The translations under genes and the position numbers were made by a program. This document shows positions 46,397 to 54,113 of a stretch of DNA of 64,000 nt, one piece after another (positions within the stretch are counted from its first letter, which is position 1; each line of letters opens with the position of its first letter). The DNA is from Bacillus proteolyticus (GTDB lineage: Bacteria > Bacillota > Bacilli > Bacillales > Bacillaceae_G), in NCBI RefSeq assembly GCF_001884065.1, contig NZ_MACH01000092.1, positions 1 to 64,000 on the forward strand, read 5' to 3'. The notes beneath the pieces were generated by a model. It had not been told where the DNA came from. It ran no database searches and saw only the letters and a list, made by a program, of their open reading frames with translations.

Positions 46397-46412
46397 AAAC
46401 ATTCTCTTTTAA
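46382..46412. terminator. Bidirectional terminator overlapping the ORF end
   Basis: AAAAGAGAATG and CATTCTCTTTTA form a perfect stem, with the stop codon in the loop. It separates the small ORF from the convergent membrane-protein gene. Confidence 0.85.
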
Positions 46413-46413
46413 A

Positions 46414-46716
46414 TTACCTCTTTATGATTTGTTTATGCGTCATTTCTTTTTTTTGTTTAAAAATGATTTTATACATATAATACCCAAGGGATGCAAAAAT
46501 GAATCCAATAGCAGCACCAACTATTTCTTTCATAAACAATAAGTATAACGAAGCAATAATTAGGGTAAATAAGATTAAAATTAATACATACTTTGAAATA
46601 AATTCTAACCCTTTGTACACTAGTAGAATGACACCTGAAAGAACAGTGATGATAGGTAATATCCTATTTTCGAAAAAGCCTTCTTTTTTTTTGCTAGAAT
46701 GCTGTTGTTTATTCAA
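46414..46716 (-). CDS. Small membrane protein, candidate immunity partner of the WXG-type protein
   Basis: A 100-residue protein with a charged N-terminus, then three hydrophobic segments (about 20-35, 42-62 and 65-83) and a basic tail. Start is TTG 46716 with GGGAG about 12 bases upstream. It follows the WXG-type gene by 26 bases on the same strand. The order toxin-then-small-membrane-protein is the usual effector-immunity arrangement. Whether it neutralises the upstream product is inference. Confidence 0.65.
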   Translation of the reverse strand: MNKQQHSSKKKEGFFENRILPIITVLSGVILLVYKGLEFISKYVLILILFTLIIASLYLLFMKEIVGAAIGFIFASLGYYMYKIIFKQKKEMTHKQIIKR

Positions 46717-46742
46717 TATAAATATACTCCCATCTGAAAGGA

Positions 46743-47384
46743 TTAATCTTTTATTAGTTTTGCTATTTCATTTTCGAAAAGATTTTTGGTTAAATAGGTT
46801 ATATCAAAGGAATCATTTATTATATTTCGAGTTAATAGCCATTGGGAAAAAGATTTATCTAATTTCCCTAATGATGCAGCAGTTTTTTCTAATGTTGAAA
46901 AGTCTTTTAAGGGAATTAATTTATTCCATATTTCTCCTGCCTTACCATTAACCCATTTACGAGTGACGATATCCACTAAATCATTTCTTTTTTTGTTAGG
47001 AAGAACATTTAATACACCTGCCATTATACCTAATTTAACGGTGGGAGATAATGAGGTCATCAATCCCTTTTTGAGAGATTCGAGCAAACTTCCCTCATTT
47101 GTAGATAACTCAGCTCCTGTTTCATTATCTACTTTTCTGAATTTTTCGGCCGCTCTTTTTAGTTGAATTTCAATCTGTTGAAGGCAGTGAATATATTTAT
47201 TCATTACTTGGCTAGATTGTTGAAAATCATAATAAAATTTTTCTTTGGTAGAACCATACCAAATTGATTCAAGATATGAGATATCTTGTCGAAGGTTAGT
47301 AAATTGTACTTGTGCTTGCTCTTGAGCACTTTTAAACTTGTTAACGGAAGATTCTAATAATTCTGGAGTCACGATGATATTCAA
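46743..47384 (-). CDS. WXG100-domain protein with C-terminal extension, putative type VII-secreted toxin
   Basis: A 213-residue protein. The first ~95 residues are a WXG100-type helical hairpin: NIIVTPELLESSVNKFKSAQ, then a turn at SIWYGSTKEKFYYDF (W-Y-G replacing W-x-G) and a second helix ending before the linker at ELSTNEG. The C-terminal ~110 residues have a hydrophobic stretch (TVKLGIMAGVLNVL) and a helical region ending NLFENEIAKLIKD, with no family recognised. Start is TTG 47384, with AAGGAG ten bases upstream. No ESX/Yuk secretion genes are in the window. Confidence 0.75.
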   Translation of the reverse strand: MNIIVTPELLESSVNKFKSAQEQAQVQFTNLRQDISYLESIWYGSTKEKFYYDFQQSSQVMNKYIHCLQQIEIQLKRAAEKFRKVDNETGAELSTNEGSLLESLKKGLMTSLSPTVKLGIMAGVLNVLPNKKRNDLVDIVTRKWVNGKAGEIWNKLIPLKDFSTLEKTAASLGKLDKSFSQWLLTRNIINDSFDITYLTKNLFENEIAKLIKD

Positions 47385-47556
47385 TATGGTTAATCTCCTT
47401 GTATGAAAAATTATTTTAACCAAAAATATATTAGATGAAAATTCCATTAAAATCTACTTTTATATAATATCAAATATTATTATTAAATAGTAGATTAATA
47501 TTGGTAATTTTATGATAATTAACAAAAATAAAAAAGAGAGAATTCCAGGTAGGAGT

Positions 47557-47644
47557 TGAAGATATAACAGATTTCTCGTTAATAAAAGAAGATACATTAC
47601 AGCAAGTAGAAGAATTAGAAGAAGAGCTAAAAAGAAAATCATGA
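47557..47644 (+). pseudogene. 5'-truncated duplicate of the 42-residue small ORF
   Basis: The frame DITDFSLIKEDTLQQVEELE followed by EELKRKS matches the candidate antitoxin at 46034 but lacks its first ~15 codons. No in-frame ATG, GTG or TTG with a ribosome site replaces them. It marks the left edge of duplication copy B. Confidence 0.75.
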
Positions 47645-47834
47645 TTGTACACTTTGTCTGCATTTGCTATATAATATAAATAGAAGATTGTATCTTTTTA
47701 AAGAGGAGGGAGAAGAGATGGCTGAATTAAATGTACAAAAGTCTTCATTTTTTAAAGAAAAAAAAGAAGAACCAAATACAGATTTCTCTCTTGTGAAAGG
47801 TGCATTAACGGAAAATATTAATCGGTTAGAGAAA
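47557..47834 (+). repeat. Segmental duplication, copy B (~277 bp)
   Basis: Same-orientation copy of 46075-46350, offset by about 1,482 bases. The WXG-type/membrane-protein pair lies between the two copies on the opposite strand. Confidence 0.92.
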
Positions 47835-47894
47835 CTGATGAATAATAGCAATTCAAAATATATACGAGTGAAAAAAACAAAAGAAAATGCATAG
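47718..47894 (+). CDS. Small FFKE/TDFSLVKG-family protein, copy B
   Basis: A 58-residue paralogue of the ORF at 46235. It is identical over most of the first 40 residues (one Leu-to-Pro change) and then has a different end (NNSNSKYIRVKKTKENA). GGAGGGAGAAG precedes the ATG. The upstream region is the duplicated promoter-like segment, so both copies are probably transcribed alike. Unknown function. Confidence 0.65.
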   Translation: MAELNVQKSSFFKEKKEEPNTDFSLVKGALTENINRLEKLMNNSNSKYIRVKKTKENA

Positions 47895-47913
47895 TGCATT
47901 TTCTTTTGTTTTT
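47879..47913. terminator. Bidirectional terminator overlapping the ORF end
   Basis: AAAAGAAAATGCA and TGCATTTTCTTTT with the stop codon TAG as the loop; a T6 run follows. The same arrangement as in copy A, with different stem sequence. Confidence 0.88.
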
Positions 47914-48303
47914 TTATTTAATGTTAAACTTTTCTTTTATTTTTTTAGGTAAATCTGCTTTCTGAATCTCTTCATAGGACTTTACTTCAATTGATGATAT
48001 TTCATTTTTGTTATTATCATCTTGATCTACATAAAGGCGTAAAAACGCGTCTTCATTTAATTTATGGTCGTTTTCTTTTTTTGTACTTCTAAATGTAATT
48101 TGTTTTTTGACGCCATCTTCATCATATGCGGGCAGCGTATAGTTTCGTAAGTTTCTACCTTCTACTTTTTCGGTATTTCCTTCGCCTTTTATCTGCACGT
48201 AATATACATCTTTACCAATTCGATTTAGTGATGCTCTCTCACAGCCAATAGTAAAACTAGAAAATAATAAACATAGTGTAATAAATGCTGAAAACTGTTT
48301 CAT
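47914..48303 (-). CDS. YxeA-family exported protein/lipoprotein
   Basis: A 129-residue exported protein with a hydrophobic N-terminus ending FSSFTIGC, a weak lipobox. The mature region fits the YxeA (DUF1093) family: YYVQIKGEGNTEKVEGRNLR, then a beta-rich domain (YTLPAYDEDGVKKQITF, AFLRLYVDQ). Start at 48303, because GAAGGAG overlaps an earlier in-frame ATG and is well placed for this one. Function of the family is unknown; members are often secreted. Confidence 0.82.
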   Translation of the reverse strand: MKQFSAFITLCLLFSSFTIGCERASLNRIGKDVYYVQIKGEGNTEKVEGRNLRNYTLPAYDEDGVKKQITFRSTKKENDHKLNEDAFLRLYVDQDDNNKNEISSIEVKSYEEIQKADLPKKIKEKFNIK

Positions 48304-48375
48304 TTTCTTTATCTCCTTCACTTTGTTTCTTTACACAGTATACGGCTATTATGAAATGAGAAAAATCGAAATAAA

Positions 48376-48400
48376 TTACAACATCCTTACAATGTTGTAA
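48376..48400. promoter_or_regulatory. Inverted repeat in the pepD/yxeA-like divergent region
   Basis: TTACAACAT (48376-48384) and ATGTTGTAA (48392-48400) are perfect inverted arms separated by 7 bases; an overlapping dyad CTTACAATGTTGTAAG is also present. Candidate operator, protein unknown. Confidence 0.4.
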
Positions 48401-48519
48401 GAGTGTTGCACATAAAATGAACAACATATTAAAAAGTTAAAAGAAAAGTAAAATAACGAATCATGGTATAATGATAAAAGACTTACATATTATTTTGTCA
48501 TTTTGAGAGGAGCTTAAAA

Positions 48520-49989
48520 ATGTATTCTACTTTAGAACAATTAACAAAGCACCCTGTATTTTATCATTTTGCGGAAATATCAAAGATTCCTAGAGGATCA
48601 GGTAATGAAAAGGAAATTAGTGATTATTTAGTGGGCTTTGCAAAAGAGCGTAAATTAGAAGTGATTCAAGATGAAGCATTAAATGTCATTATTAAAAAAG
48701 AAGCAGCTGCTGGCTATGAAAATGTACCAGCTATTATTATTCAAGGTCATATGGATATGGTTTGTGAAAAAAATCAAGCAACAGTACATGATTTTGAAAA
48801 AGATCCAATTGAATTACGAATCATTGGGGACATGTTATATGCTAATCAAACAACTTTAGGTGCTGATAATGGTATTGCAGTTGCGTATGCATTAGCTTTA
48901 TTAGATTCAAAAGACATTCCGCATCCAGCACTTGAAGTCGTTATCACTACTGAAGAAGAAACAACGATGGGCGGGGCTTTTTCTGTTGATCCAAATCATT
49001 TTGAAGGAAAGGTATTTATAAATATTGATTCTGAAGAAGATCATAAATTACTTGTAAGTAGCGCAGGTGGTGCGAAAGCTGTTGAAACAATTCCCGTGAT
49101 TTGGGATGAAACGCCAGCGAATATGGATGCATACCGTCTATATGTTGGCGGTCTAAAAGGCGGGCATTCTGGTATGGAAATTGATAAACAACGCGGTAAT
49201 GCGAACAAAGTATTAGGACGAGTATTACGTGATTTATCAGTAAATACGGAGTTTAACATAAGTGAAGTTCACGGCGGATTAAAAACGAATGCAATTCCGC
49301 GTGAAAGTGTAGCTACAATTTTATTACGTCAAGAAGATGTAGAGAAGGTAGAAGAAAAGCTTGAGTCATGGACAAGAGTATTACAAGAAGAAATGCGTGC
49401 TGTTGATCCAGATATTCATGTTACACTTACAAAGTTGGATGAGAAAGTAGAAAAAGTATTTGCTAAAGAAACACAAAAGCAGCTTATTTCATCATTATTC
49501 TTAATTCCGAATGGTATTCAAAGTATGAGCATGGATATTAAAGGTCTAGTAGAAAGCTCAACAAATTTAGGTGTTATTGAAACATTGCAAGATGAAATTA
49601 AATTACGTAACGAAGTGCGAAGTTCTGTAAGTAGTTTAAAACAGCATGTTGCAGAAGAAATCAAATATATTGCTGAATTAGTTGGTGCTTCATTTGAAAT
49701 AGAGTCAGAGTATCCAGAATGGCCATACAATCCAAACTCACAAATTCGTAATTTATTTGAAAAAGTACATCAAGAAAAATACAATAAAGAAATTGAAATC
49801 TTCGCTGTACATGCGGGGATTGAGTGTAGTGCATTCGTTCAAAAGATGCCTGAATTAGATGCAATTTCATTCGGACCAGACATTTTCAACGTCCACACTC
49901 CGGATGAACATATTAGTATTTCTTCTGTAGTGAATAACTGGGGATTCTTCATTGATGTAATGAAGGGTACGAAAGAATTAGCTAAGTAA
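48520..49989 (+). CDS. pepD: Beta-Ala-His/aminoacyl-histidine dipeptidase (M20 family)
   Basis: A 489-residue zinc peptidase. Motifs are IIQGHMDMVCEKN (metal His and Asp), TLGADNGIAVAYALALLD (bridging Asp), TTEEETTMGGAFSVDP (catalytic and metal Glu), NIDSEED and, near the end, the last ligand His in FNVHTPDEHISI. It cleaves dipeptides, with carnosine-type substrates for characterised PepD. GAGAGGAG precedes the ATG. Monocistronic, with a terminator after the stop. Confidence 0.94.
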   Translation: MYSTLEQLTKHPVFYHFAEISKIPRGSGNEKEISDYLVGFAKERKLEVIQDEALNVIIKKEAAAGYENVPAIIIQGHMDMVCEKNQATVHDFEKDPIELRIIGDMLYANQTTLGADNGIAVAYALALLDSKDIPHPALEVVITTEEETTMGGAFSVDPNHFEGKVFINIDSEEDHKLLVSSAGGAKAVETIPVIWDETPANMDAYRLYVGGLKGGHSGMEIDKQRGNANKVLGRVLRDLSVNTEFNISEVHGGLKTNAIPRESVATILLRQEDVEKVEEKLESWTRVLQEEMRAVDPDIHVTLTKLDEKVEKVFAKETQKQLISSLFLIPNGIQSMSMDIKGLVESSTNLGVIETLQDEIKLRNEVRSSVSSLKQHVAEEIKYIAELVGASFEIESEYPEWPYNPNSQIRNLFEKVHQEKYNKEIEIFAVHAGIECSAFVQKMPELDAISFGPDIFNVHTPDEHISISSVVNNWGFFIDVMKGTKELAK

Positions 49990-49996
49990 TAATGAA

Positions 49997-50032
49997 AGTA
50001 GCCTATATAATTCTATAGGCTACTTTTTTGCA
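49997..50032 (+). terminator. Terminator after pepD
   Basis: AGTAGCCTATA and TATAGGCTACT arms with T6. Confidence 0.88.
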
Positions 50033-50038
50033 TTGAAT

Positions 50039-50195
50039 TTTATCCCGCATTAACGGGCAGTAAGACCCCCACCTCAAAATTCGGCGAAAGCAAAGAAGTT
50101 AGGTTGGGGATCAACTGCCCATAAAAGCCCGATTGGTTCAACTAATAATCAGTGGGGAATGAACAAAACCCCCACTGATTTAAGTTCCACTTTAT
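50039..50195 (+). repeat. bcr1 repeat, copy 3
   Basis: A full-length 157-bp copy from TTTATCCCGCATTAACGGGC to the closing TTTAT, in the gap after pepD. Internal pairs CCCCCACC/GGTTGGGG and AGTGGGGA/CCCCCACT are kept with minor changes. Confidence 0.92.
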
Positions 50196-50230
50196 GAGAA
50201 CTATGGATGTTAATTTTCATTATGAGTTTT

Positions 50231-50338
50231 TTAGTTGATAGTTTTGTTCTTATTTCTAGAAGAAATTGTACCAAAGATTGCTCCGGATATTGCTCCGATT
50301 AAAGTCATAAAAATTGCACTCCATGCTGCAAATGACAT
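50231..50338 (-). CDS. Tiny membrane protein (35 residues)
   Basis: A 35-residue frame with a strong GGAGGTG site. SFAAWSAIFMTLIGAISGAI is one membrane helix, followed by a short basic tail (SSRNKNKT). It shares the opening MSF--WS with the next upstream mini-gene (50361-50444), 22 bases away on the same strand. Such peptides can be type I-like toxins, leaderless bacteriocins or regulators of membrane proteins; the sequence alone does not decide. Confidence 0.55.
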   Translation of the reverse strand: MSFAAWSAIFMTLIGAISGAIFGTISSRNKNKTIN

Positions 50339-50360
50339 TATTACACCTCCAAATAATAAA

Positions 50361-50444
50361 TTATTGTTTCTTAATCCCTTTAATAGAAATGATGATTGCA
50401 ACAACTACTAAGAAAATAAGAGGAGACCAAGAATAGAAAGACAT
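50361..50444 (-). CDS. Tiny membrane protein (27 residues)
   Basis: A 27-residue frame with GAAGGGGGAAT upstream. SFYSWSPLIFLVVVAIIISI is a single helix, ended by KGIKKQ. It is first in a two-gene mini-operon with the 35-residue peptide. A paired set of short amphipathic or membrane peptides with basic tails is typical of secreted or membrane-active peptides, though no leader or transporter gene is adjacent. Confidence 0.5.
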   Translation of the reverse strand: MSFYSWSPLIFLVVVAIIISIKGIKKQ

Positions 50445-50636
50445 GTAGCATTCCCCCTTCAATATCCATTTAAGATATTTATATAAATTAATTATCACAT
50501 GTTTTTAAATCGAACATATAGAATATGCAATATTGCATATTGAATTGTAGAACTTAAAGAGGTGGAAACAGTTGTTGAATAAAAATGATAATTTATATAG
50601 AAAGTAAGGATTTTTTAACCCTTAAAAAGGGCAAAC

Positions 50637-50680
50637 AATGAAAAAACTCCTCTATCTTATATAAGGTAGAGAAGCTTTTA
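50637..50680. terminator. Terminator after the secreted-protein gene
   Basis: CTCTATCTTATATAAGGTAGAG hairpin flanked by A- and T-runs. It could serve the minus-strand gene at 50743. Confidence 0.6.
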
Positions 50681-50742
50681 AAATAGTTTTTGTCTAATAA
50701 CAATAGTATTCAATATATATTTACTGGTTAGATAAACGTAAA

Positions 50743-51213
50743 TTATTTTGAGATTTTAAAGCTGCCCCCATAATAATAATTTTCTCCAAGTTTCATAACG
50801 GCTACATATGTTCCTGGATTATAAACCTTAGTAATAGGTGTTACAAATCTACCATAATTAGGTTTTAAACCTGAGTCATAAATGGTTTTATATCTATGCA
50901 AGTTTATTTCATCATTTTCATTTCCGCTTAATTTATATATTTTTACAATACCAGTATCTTTACCACCAGTATATATAGTAACATCGAATGTATCTCCATG
51001 TTTTAAGTCACCAACTGCCAACTCTTCTATAAAATCTGCATTATGGTGTAATAAAAAATAGCTTTGCCACCGCCAATTATCTAAAAATCGTGATTCTTTT
51101 TGTGTAAGTTGCGATTCAGCAGACACAGGTGGGAGCGTACCAATTGTATTCGAAAATAAAAATCCTCCAACAGTCAATGCACCAATAATTGTCGATTGCC
51201 TTAAAAGTTTCAT
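50743..51213 (-). CDS. Secreted protein, DUF5065-like
   Basis: A 156-residue protein with a signal peptide (about 1-32, cleavage likely after VSA-ES). The mature part (WRWQSYFLLHHNADFIEELA, GDTFDVTIYTGGKDTGIVKI, GTYVAVMKLGENYYYGGSF) looks all-beta and resembles the B. cereus group DUF5065 exported proteins as I recall them. No catalytic motif. AGGAGG precedes the ATG. Function unknown. Confidence 0.7.
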   Translation of the reverse strand: MKLLRQSTIIGALTVGGFLFSNTIGTLPPVSAESQLTQKESRFLDNWRWQSYFLLHHNADFIEELAVGDLKHGDTFDVTIYTGGKDTGIVKIYKLSGNENDEINLHRYKTIYDSGLKPNYGRFVTPITKVYNPGTYVAVMKLGENYYYGGSFKISK

Positions 51214-51568
51214 GTTCTAAACCTCCTATTTACTTAAGGATTCAGAAATCGTTTTTGTGAAAAACTAGCTGTGAAATCTAATGGATGATAATATCTTCTA
51301 TAATCATATTAACATTTATTGATTTATCAGACAAATCAATAAAAAATAAAACTATATCGAGGGAGTTAAGGCTAATATAAGAAAGAAGTTAGATGTATAT
51401 CTAAGAAATCTGTATTATATGTAATTAGGATTTGTTATTTGAAAACTCGATTGTTTTAATGCTGAAATTTCAATTCATACTTTAAGTTTCAGTACATAAT
51501 TTTACAATTTGACTTATGTAATTTATCACGTTATGATTTTTTTATTATAAAAGAAGGGCTTGAAGATA
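51214..51568. other. Intergenic interval
   Basis: AT-rich DNA between divergent genes; presumed promoters for the secreted protein and for the acetyltransferase leader. Nothing else recognised. Confidence 0.4.
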
Positions 51569-51622
51569 ATGATTCGTCGTTTGAGAAAGCTAAAGAATGT
51601 AGCAGTCGTAGTAAGCTTCTAA
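51569..51622 (+). CDS. Regulatory leader peptide of the acetyltransferase gene
   Basis: A 17-residue frame, MIRRLRKLKNVAVVVSF, with AGAAGGG upstream of the ATG. Its last codons and stop lie inside the left arm of the hairpin at 51615-51654. This is the layout of cat and erm leader peptides, where an antibiotic-stalled ribosome opens the hairpin and frees the resistance gene's ribosome site. Confidence 0.75.
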   Translation: MIRRLRKLKNVAVVVSF

Positions 51623-51654
51623 GTAAATTGCAAAAATCTACACTACTTAGAAGC
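51615..51654 (+). promoter_or_regulatory. Translation-attenuator hairpin
   Basis: GCTTCTAAGTA (51615-51625) and TACTTAGAAGC (51644-51654) are a perfect 11-bp inverted repeat with an 18-base loop. The ribosome site GAGGAA begins at the next base (51655) and would be masked by the base of the stem. There is no T-run, so control of translation rather than transcription is favoured. Confidence 0.78.
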
Positions 51655-51667
51655 GAGGAATAAAGTT

Positions 51668-52327
51668 ATGAAGCATCCATTATTTAATCATTGGTCAGAA
51701 ACAAAGTATATAAAAGATATAGTAACAAATCCACTCATTGAGGTAGGAGAGTACTCCTATTATTCAGGCTATTATGGTCATCAAAATTTTGAAGATGGCT
51801 GTGTAAGGTATTTGTGGGGGGATGCTAAGTCCCGAGCGCTGTTCAATCCAATTGAACAGATGGGTTGGAAACTTGATAAACTCATTATTGGAAATTATGT
51901 TTGTATTGCAAGTGGAGTTGTCATTCTAATGGGTGGGAATCATAATCATCATCCTGAATGGATTACAGTATATCCATTCGCTGAGCAAATTGAACATTCA
52001 TATGAACCGAAGGGTGATACAGTTATTAAAAGTGATGCTTGGATCGGAATGAATGCTATTATTATGCCTGGTGTTACAATCGGTGAAGGTGCAATCGTTG
52101 CAGCAGGATCTGTCGTAAGTAAAGATGTTCCGCCGTATACAATAGTTGGTGGAAATCCTGCTAAGGAAATAAAGAAACGGTTTACTGATACAGAAATAAA
52201 TATGCTAATGGAAATGCGTTGGTTTGATTGGGATAGAGAATTAGTTGAGCAGGCAACTCCCCTTTTATCTAGTTCATCTATTGAATTATTATATGATTTT
52301 TATAATAAGGAAGTAAAAAATAGATAA
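51668..52327 (+). CDS. Xenobiotic acetyltransferase (CatB/Vat-like)
   Basis: A 219-residue left-handed beta-helix acetyltransferase of the xenobiotic group, which inactivates chloramphenicol or streptogramin A in characterised members. LIIGNYVCIASGVVILMGGN, then HNHHPEWITVYPF carries the family's catalytic His region. Hexapeptide repeats (IMPGVTIGEGAIVAAGSVVS) and IVGGNPAKEIKKRF close the coil. The leader peptide and hairpin upstream suggest induction by a ribosome-targeting antibiotic. The exact drug cannot be told from sequence. Confidence 0.9.
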   Translation: MKHPLFNHWSETKYIKDIVTNPLIEVGEYSYYSGYYGHQNFEDGCVRYLWGDAKSRALFNPIEQMGWKLDKLIIGNYVCIASGVVILMGGNHNHHPEWITVYPFAEQIEHSYEPKGDTVIKSDAWIGMNAIIMPGVTIGEGAIVAAGSVVSKDVPPYTIVGGNPAKEIKKRFTDTEINMLMEMRWFDWDRELVEQATPLLSSSSIELLYDFYNKEVKNR

Positions 52328-52336
52328 GTCTGTTAG

Positions 52337-52371
52337 AAAAACTACACTCTATATAGGGTGTAGTTTTTTTA
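52337..52371 (+). terminator. Terminator after the acetyltransferase gene
   Basis: AAAACTACAC and GTGTAGTTTTTTT form a stem around TCTATATAGG. Confidence 0.88.
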
Positions 52372-52468
52372 CTATAAAAAAACTAATAGTTTAGACTAAG
52401 GAAAATTCATCTCTGGTATGAGCCTAGCAAGTAGCTGAATTGGATAATTAAAATCCTTGATAGCTAAT

Positions 52469-52518
52469 AAAACCAGTGTGTCTCGATATTTAATCGGGAC
52501 ACACTGGTTTTATTTTTT
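52469..52518. terminator. Orphan strong hairpin
   Basis: AAAACCAGTGTGTC (52469-52482) and GACACACTGGTTTT (52498-52511) form a perfect 14-bp stem with a T-run. No gene ends just before it. It directly precedes the GGAAC promoter at 52527 and may insulate it or end a small RNA. Confidence 0.7.
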
Positions 52519-52526
52519 GTAAATGT

Positions 52527-52555
52527 GGAACAAATGTATTATTTAGATTGTCTAT
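52527..52555 (+). promoter_or_regulatory. SigP-type ECF promoter, copy 1 (carboxypeptidase)
   Basis: GGAAC (52527-52531) and GTCTAT (52550-52555) are separated by exactly 18 bases, embedded in GTAAATGTGGAACAA. The wider sequence is nearly the same as at 56894 and 62842. The next gene is the D-Ala-D-Ala carboxypeptidase, about 245 bases downstream. Confidence 0.75.
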
Positions 52556-52799
52556 TAATTGTAATCCTAAAAAATATGAAAGTACGGATCATTTTGAAAA
52601 ATACAAGGGTATTAAAAACAGGGATATGTGTGGGAATACAAAGTATCAGTGCGCCTAAAGGTATGGGATGAGATGGTCTATATGAAAGCGATCCTAACGT
52701 CTTATATGTATATAGAATCTGAGAACACTGTCTATTTTTATAGGGATTATGCTAGAATATCGTTTTTTTTTGAGTACAAAGATATTGGAGGTAAGAGAA

Positions 52800-54113
52800 T
52801 TGAAAGGTATGTTTTACAAAAAAATCATTGTAATAATAACAGTGCTTACACTATTTTGTAGCATAATTGTTACATCTGGAAGAGCGATAGCGGAAACAGT
52901 CCCTGTTTTAGATGTAGAAGCAGGATCAGCAATTTTAGTAGAAGCAAATTCCGGAAAAATTTTATATCAAAAAAATGCGGATGAATCACTAGCAATTGCT
53001 AGTATGACAAAAATGATGAGTGAATACTTAGTTCATGAAGCGGTGGATAAAGGAAAACTTAAATGGGATCAAAAAGTTAAAATCTCTGAATATGCATATA
53101 AGATTTCGCAAGATCGCTCATTATCAAATGTTCCATTAGAAAATGGTGGCTCTTATACAGTAAAAGAGTTATATGAGGCAATGGCAATTTACTCTGCAAA
53201 TGGTGCAACAATTGCTTTAGTTGAAGAAATTGCTGGAAAAGAAGTTAATTTCGTAAAAATGATGAACGATAAGTCAAAAGAGTTTGGAATGAAAAATTAT
53301 AAATTTGTAAACTCTACAGGTTTAACAAACCAAGATTTAAAAGGACATCACCCAGAAGGGACAACTCCTGACGAGAAAAATAAAATGTCTGCAAGAGATT
53401 GTGCAATTTTAGCACAACGCCTTATTCAAGATTTTCCAAAAATATTAGATACAGCAAAAATTCCTAAAAAAACATTCCAAGAGGGTGGCAAATATCCAAT
53501 TGATATGGCGAACTTTAACTGGATGTTAAAAGGTTTAATTAAGCAATATGAAGGTGTAGATGGTTTGAAAACAGGAACTACTCCAGAAGCTGGAGACTGT
53601 TTCACTGGTACAGTAGAGAGAAACGGTATGCGTTTAATCTCTGTAGTGATAAAAGCAAACTCTCATACGGCACGTTTTGACGAAACAAAGAAATTATACG
53701 ATTATGGATTTGCGAATTTTGAAGTGAAGAAGGTCTACGGAAAAGATTCAGTAGTAAAAGGGCATGAAACAGTGCGAGTAGCAAATGCAAAAGACAAAGA
53801 TGTAGTAGTTCAAACGAAGCAAGCTGTTTCACTTCCAATGCCGAAGGGCAACAAAGACATTTATAAAAAAGAATTTAAAGTATCGAATACGGAACAAGAA
53901 GCGCCTATTAAAAAAGGTGTAACAATTAGTAAAATGATTATCTCGCCTAAAGATAATACAGATCCTGGGTTCTTATTAGGTAATTCATTACAAATAGACC
54001 TTGTAACAAAATCTGATGTAGAACAAGCAAATTGGTTTACATGTTTTATGCGTAAAATCGGATCTTTCTTTAATGGTATGTGGGATAGTGCGGTTGATAT
54101 AGTAAAAAGGTAA
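52800..54113 (+). CDS. Exported D-alanyl-D-alanine carboxypeptidase (DacA/PBP5-like)
   Basis: A 437-residue low-molecular-weight PBP. A signal peptide (about 1-35) precedes the catalytic domain with ASMTK (active Ser about 68), YSANGAT (about 130) and LKTGTTPEAG (about 257). A beta-rich C-terminal domain ends with an amphipathic helix (WFTCFMRKIGSFFNGMWDSA) that anchors it to the membrane. It trims the terminal D-Ala of peptidoglycan stem peptides. Start is TTG 52800, with GGAGG nine bases upstream. The SigP-type promoter upstream suggests induction with the other PBPs. Confidence 0.92.
   Translation: MKGMFYKKIIVIITVLTLFCSIIVTSGRAIAETVPVLDVEAGSAILVEANSGKILYQKNADESLAIASMTKMMSEYLVHEAVDKGKLKWDQKVKISEYAYKISQDRSLSNVPLENGGSYTVKELYEAMAIYSANGATIALVEEIAGKEVNFVKMMNDKSKEFGMKNYKFVNSTGLTNQDLKGHHPEGTTPDEKNKMSARDCAILAQRLIQDFPKILDTAKIPKKTFQEGGKYPIDMANFNWMLKGLIKQYEGVDGLKTGTTPEAGDCFTGTVERNGMRLISVVIKANSHTARFDETKKLYDYGFANFEVKKVYGKDSVVKGHETVRVANAKDKDVVVQTKQAVSLPMPKGNKDIYKKEFKVSNTEQEAPIKKGVTISKMIISPKDNTDPGFLLGNSLQIDLVTKSDVEQANWFTCFMRKIGSFFNGMWDSAVDIVKR

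Noticed and set aside
52628-52861. 77-codon frame before the carboxypeptidase
   Set aside because: Overlaps the signal-peptide region of the carboxypeptidase in another frame, and has no ribosome site.
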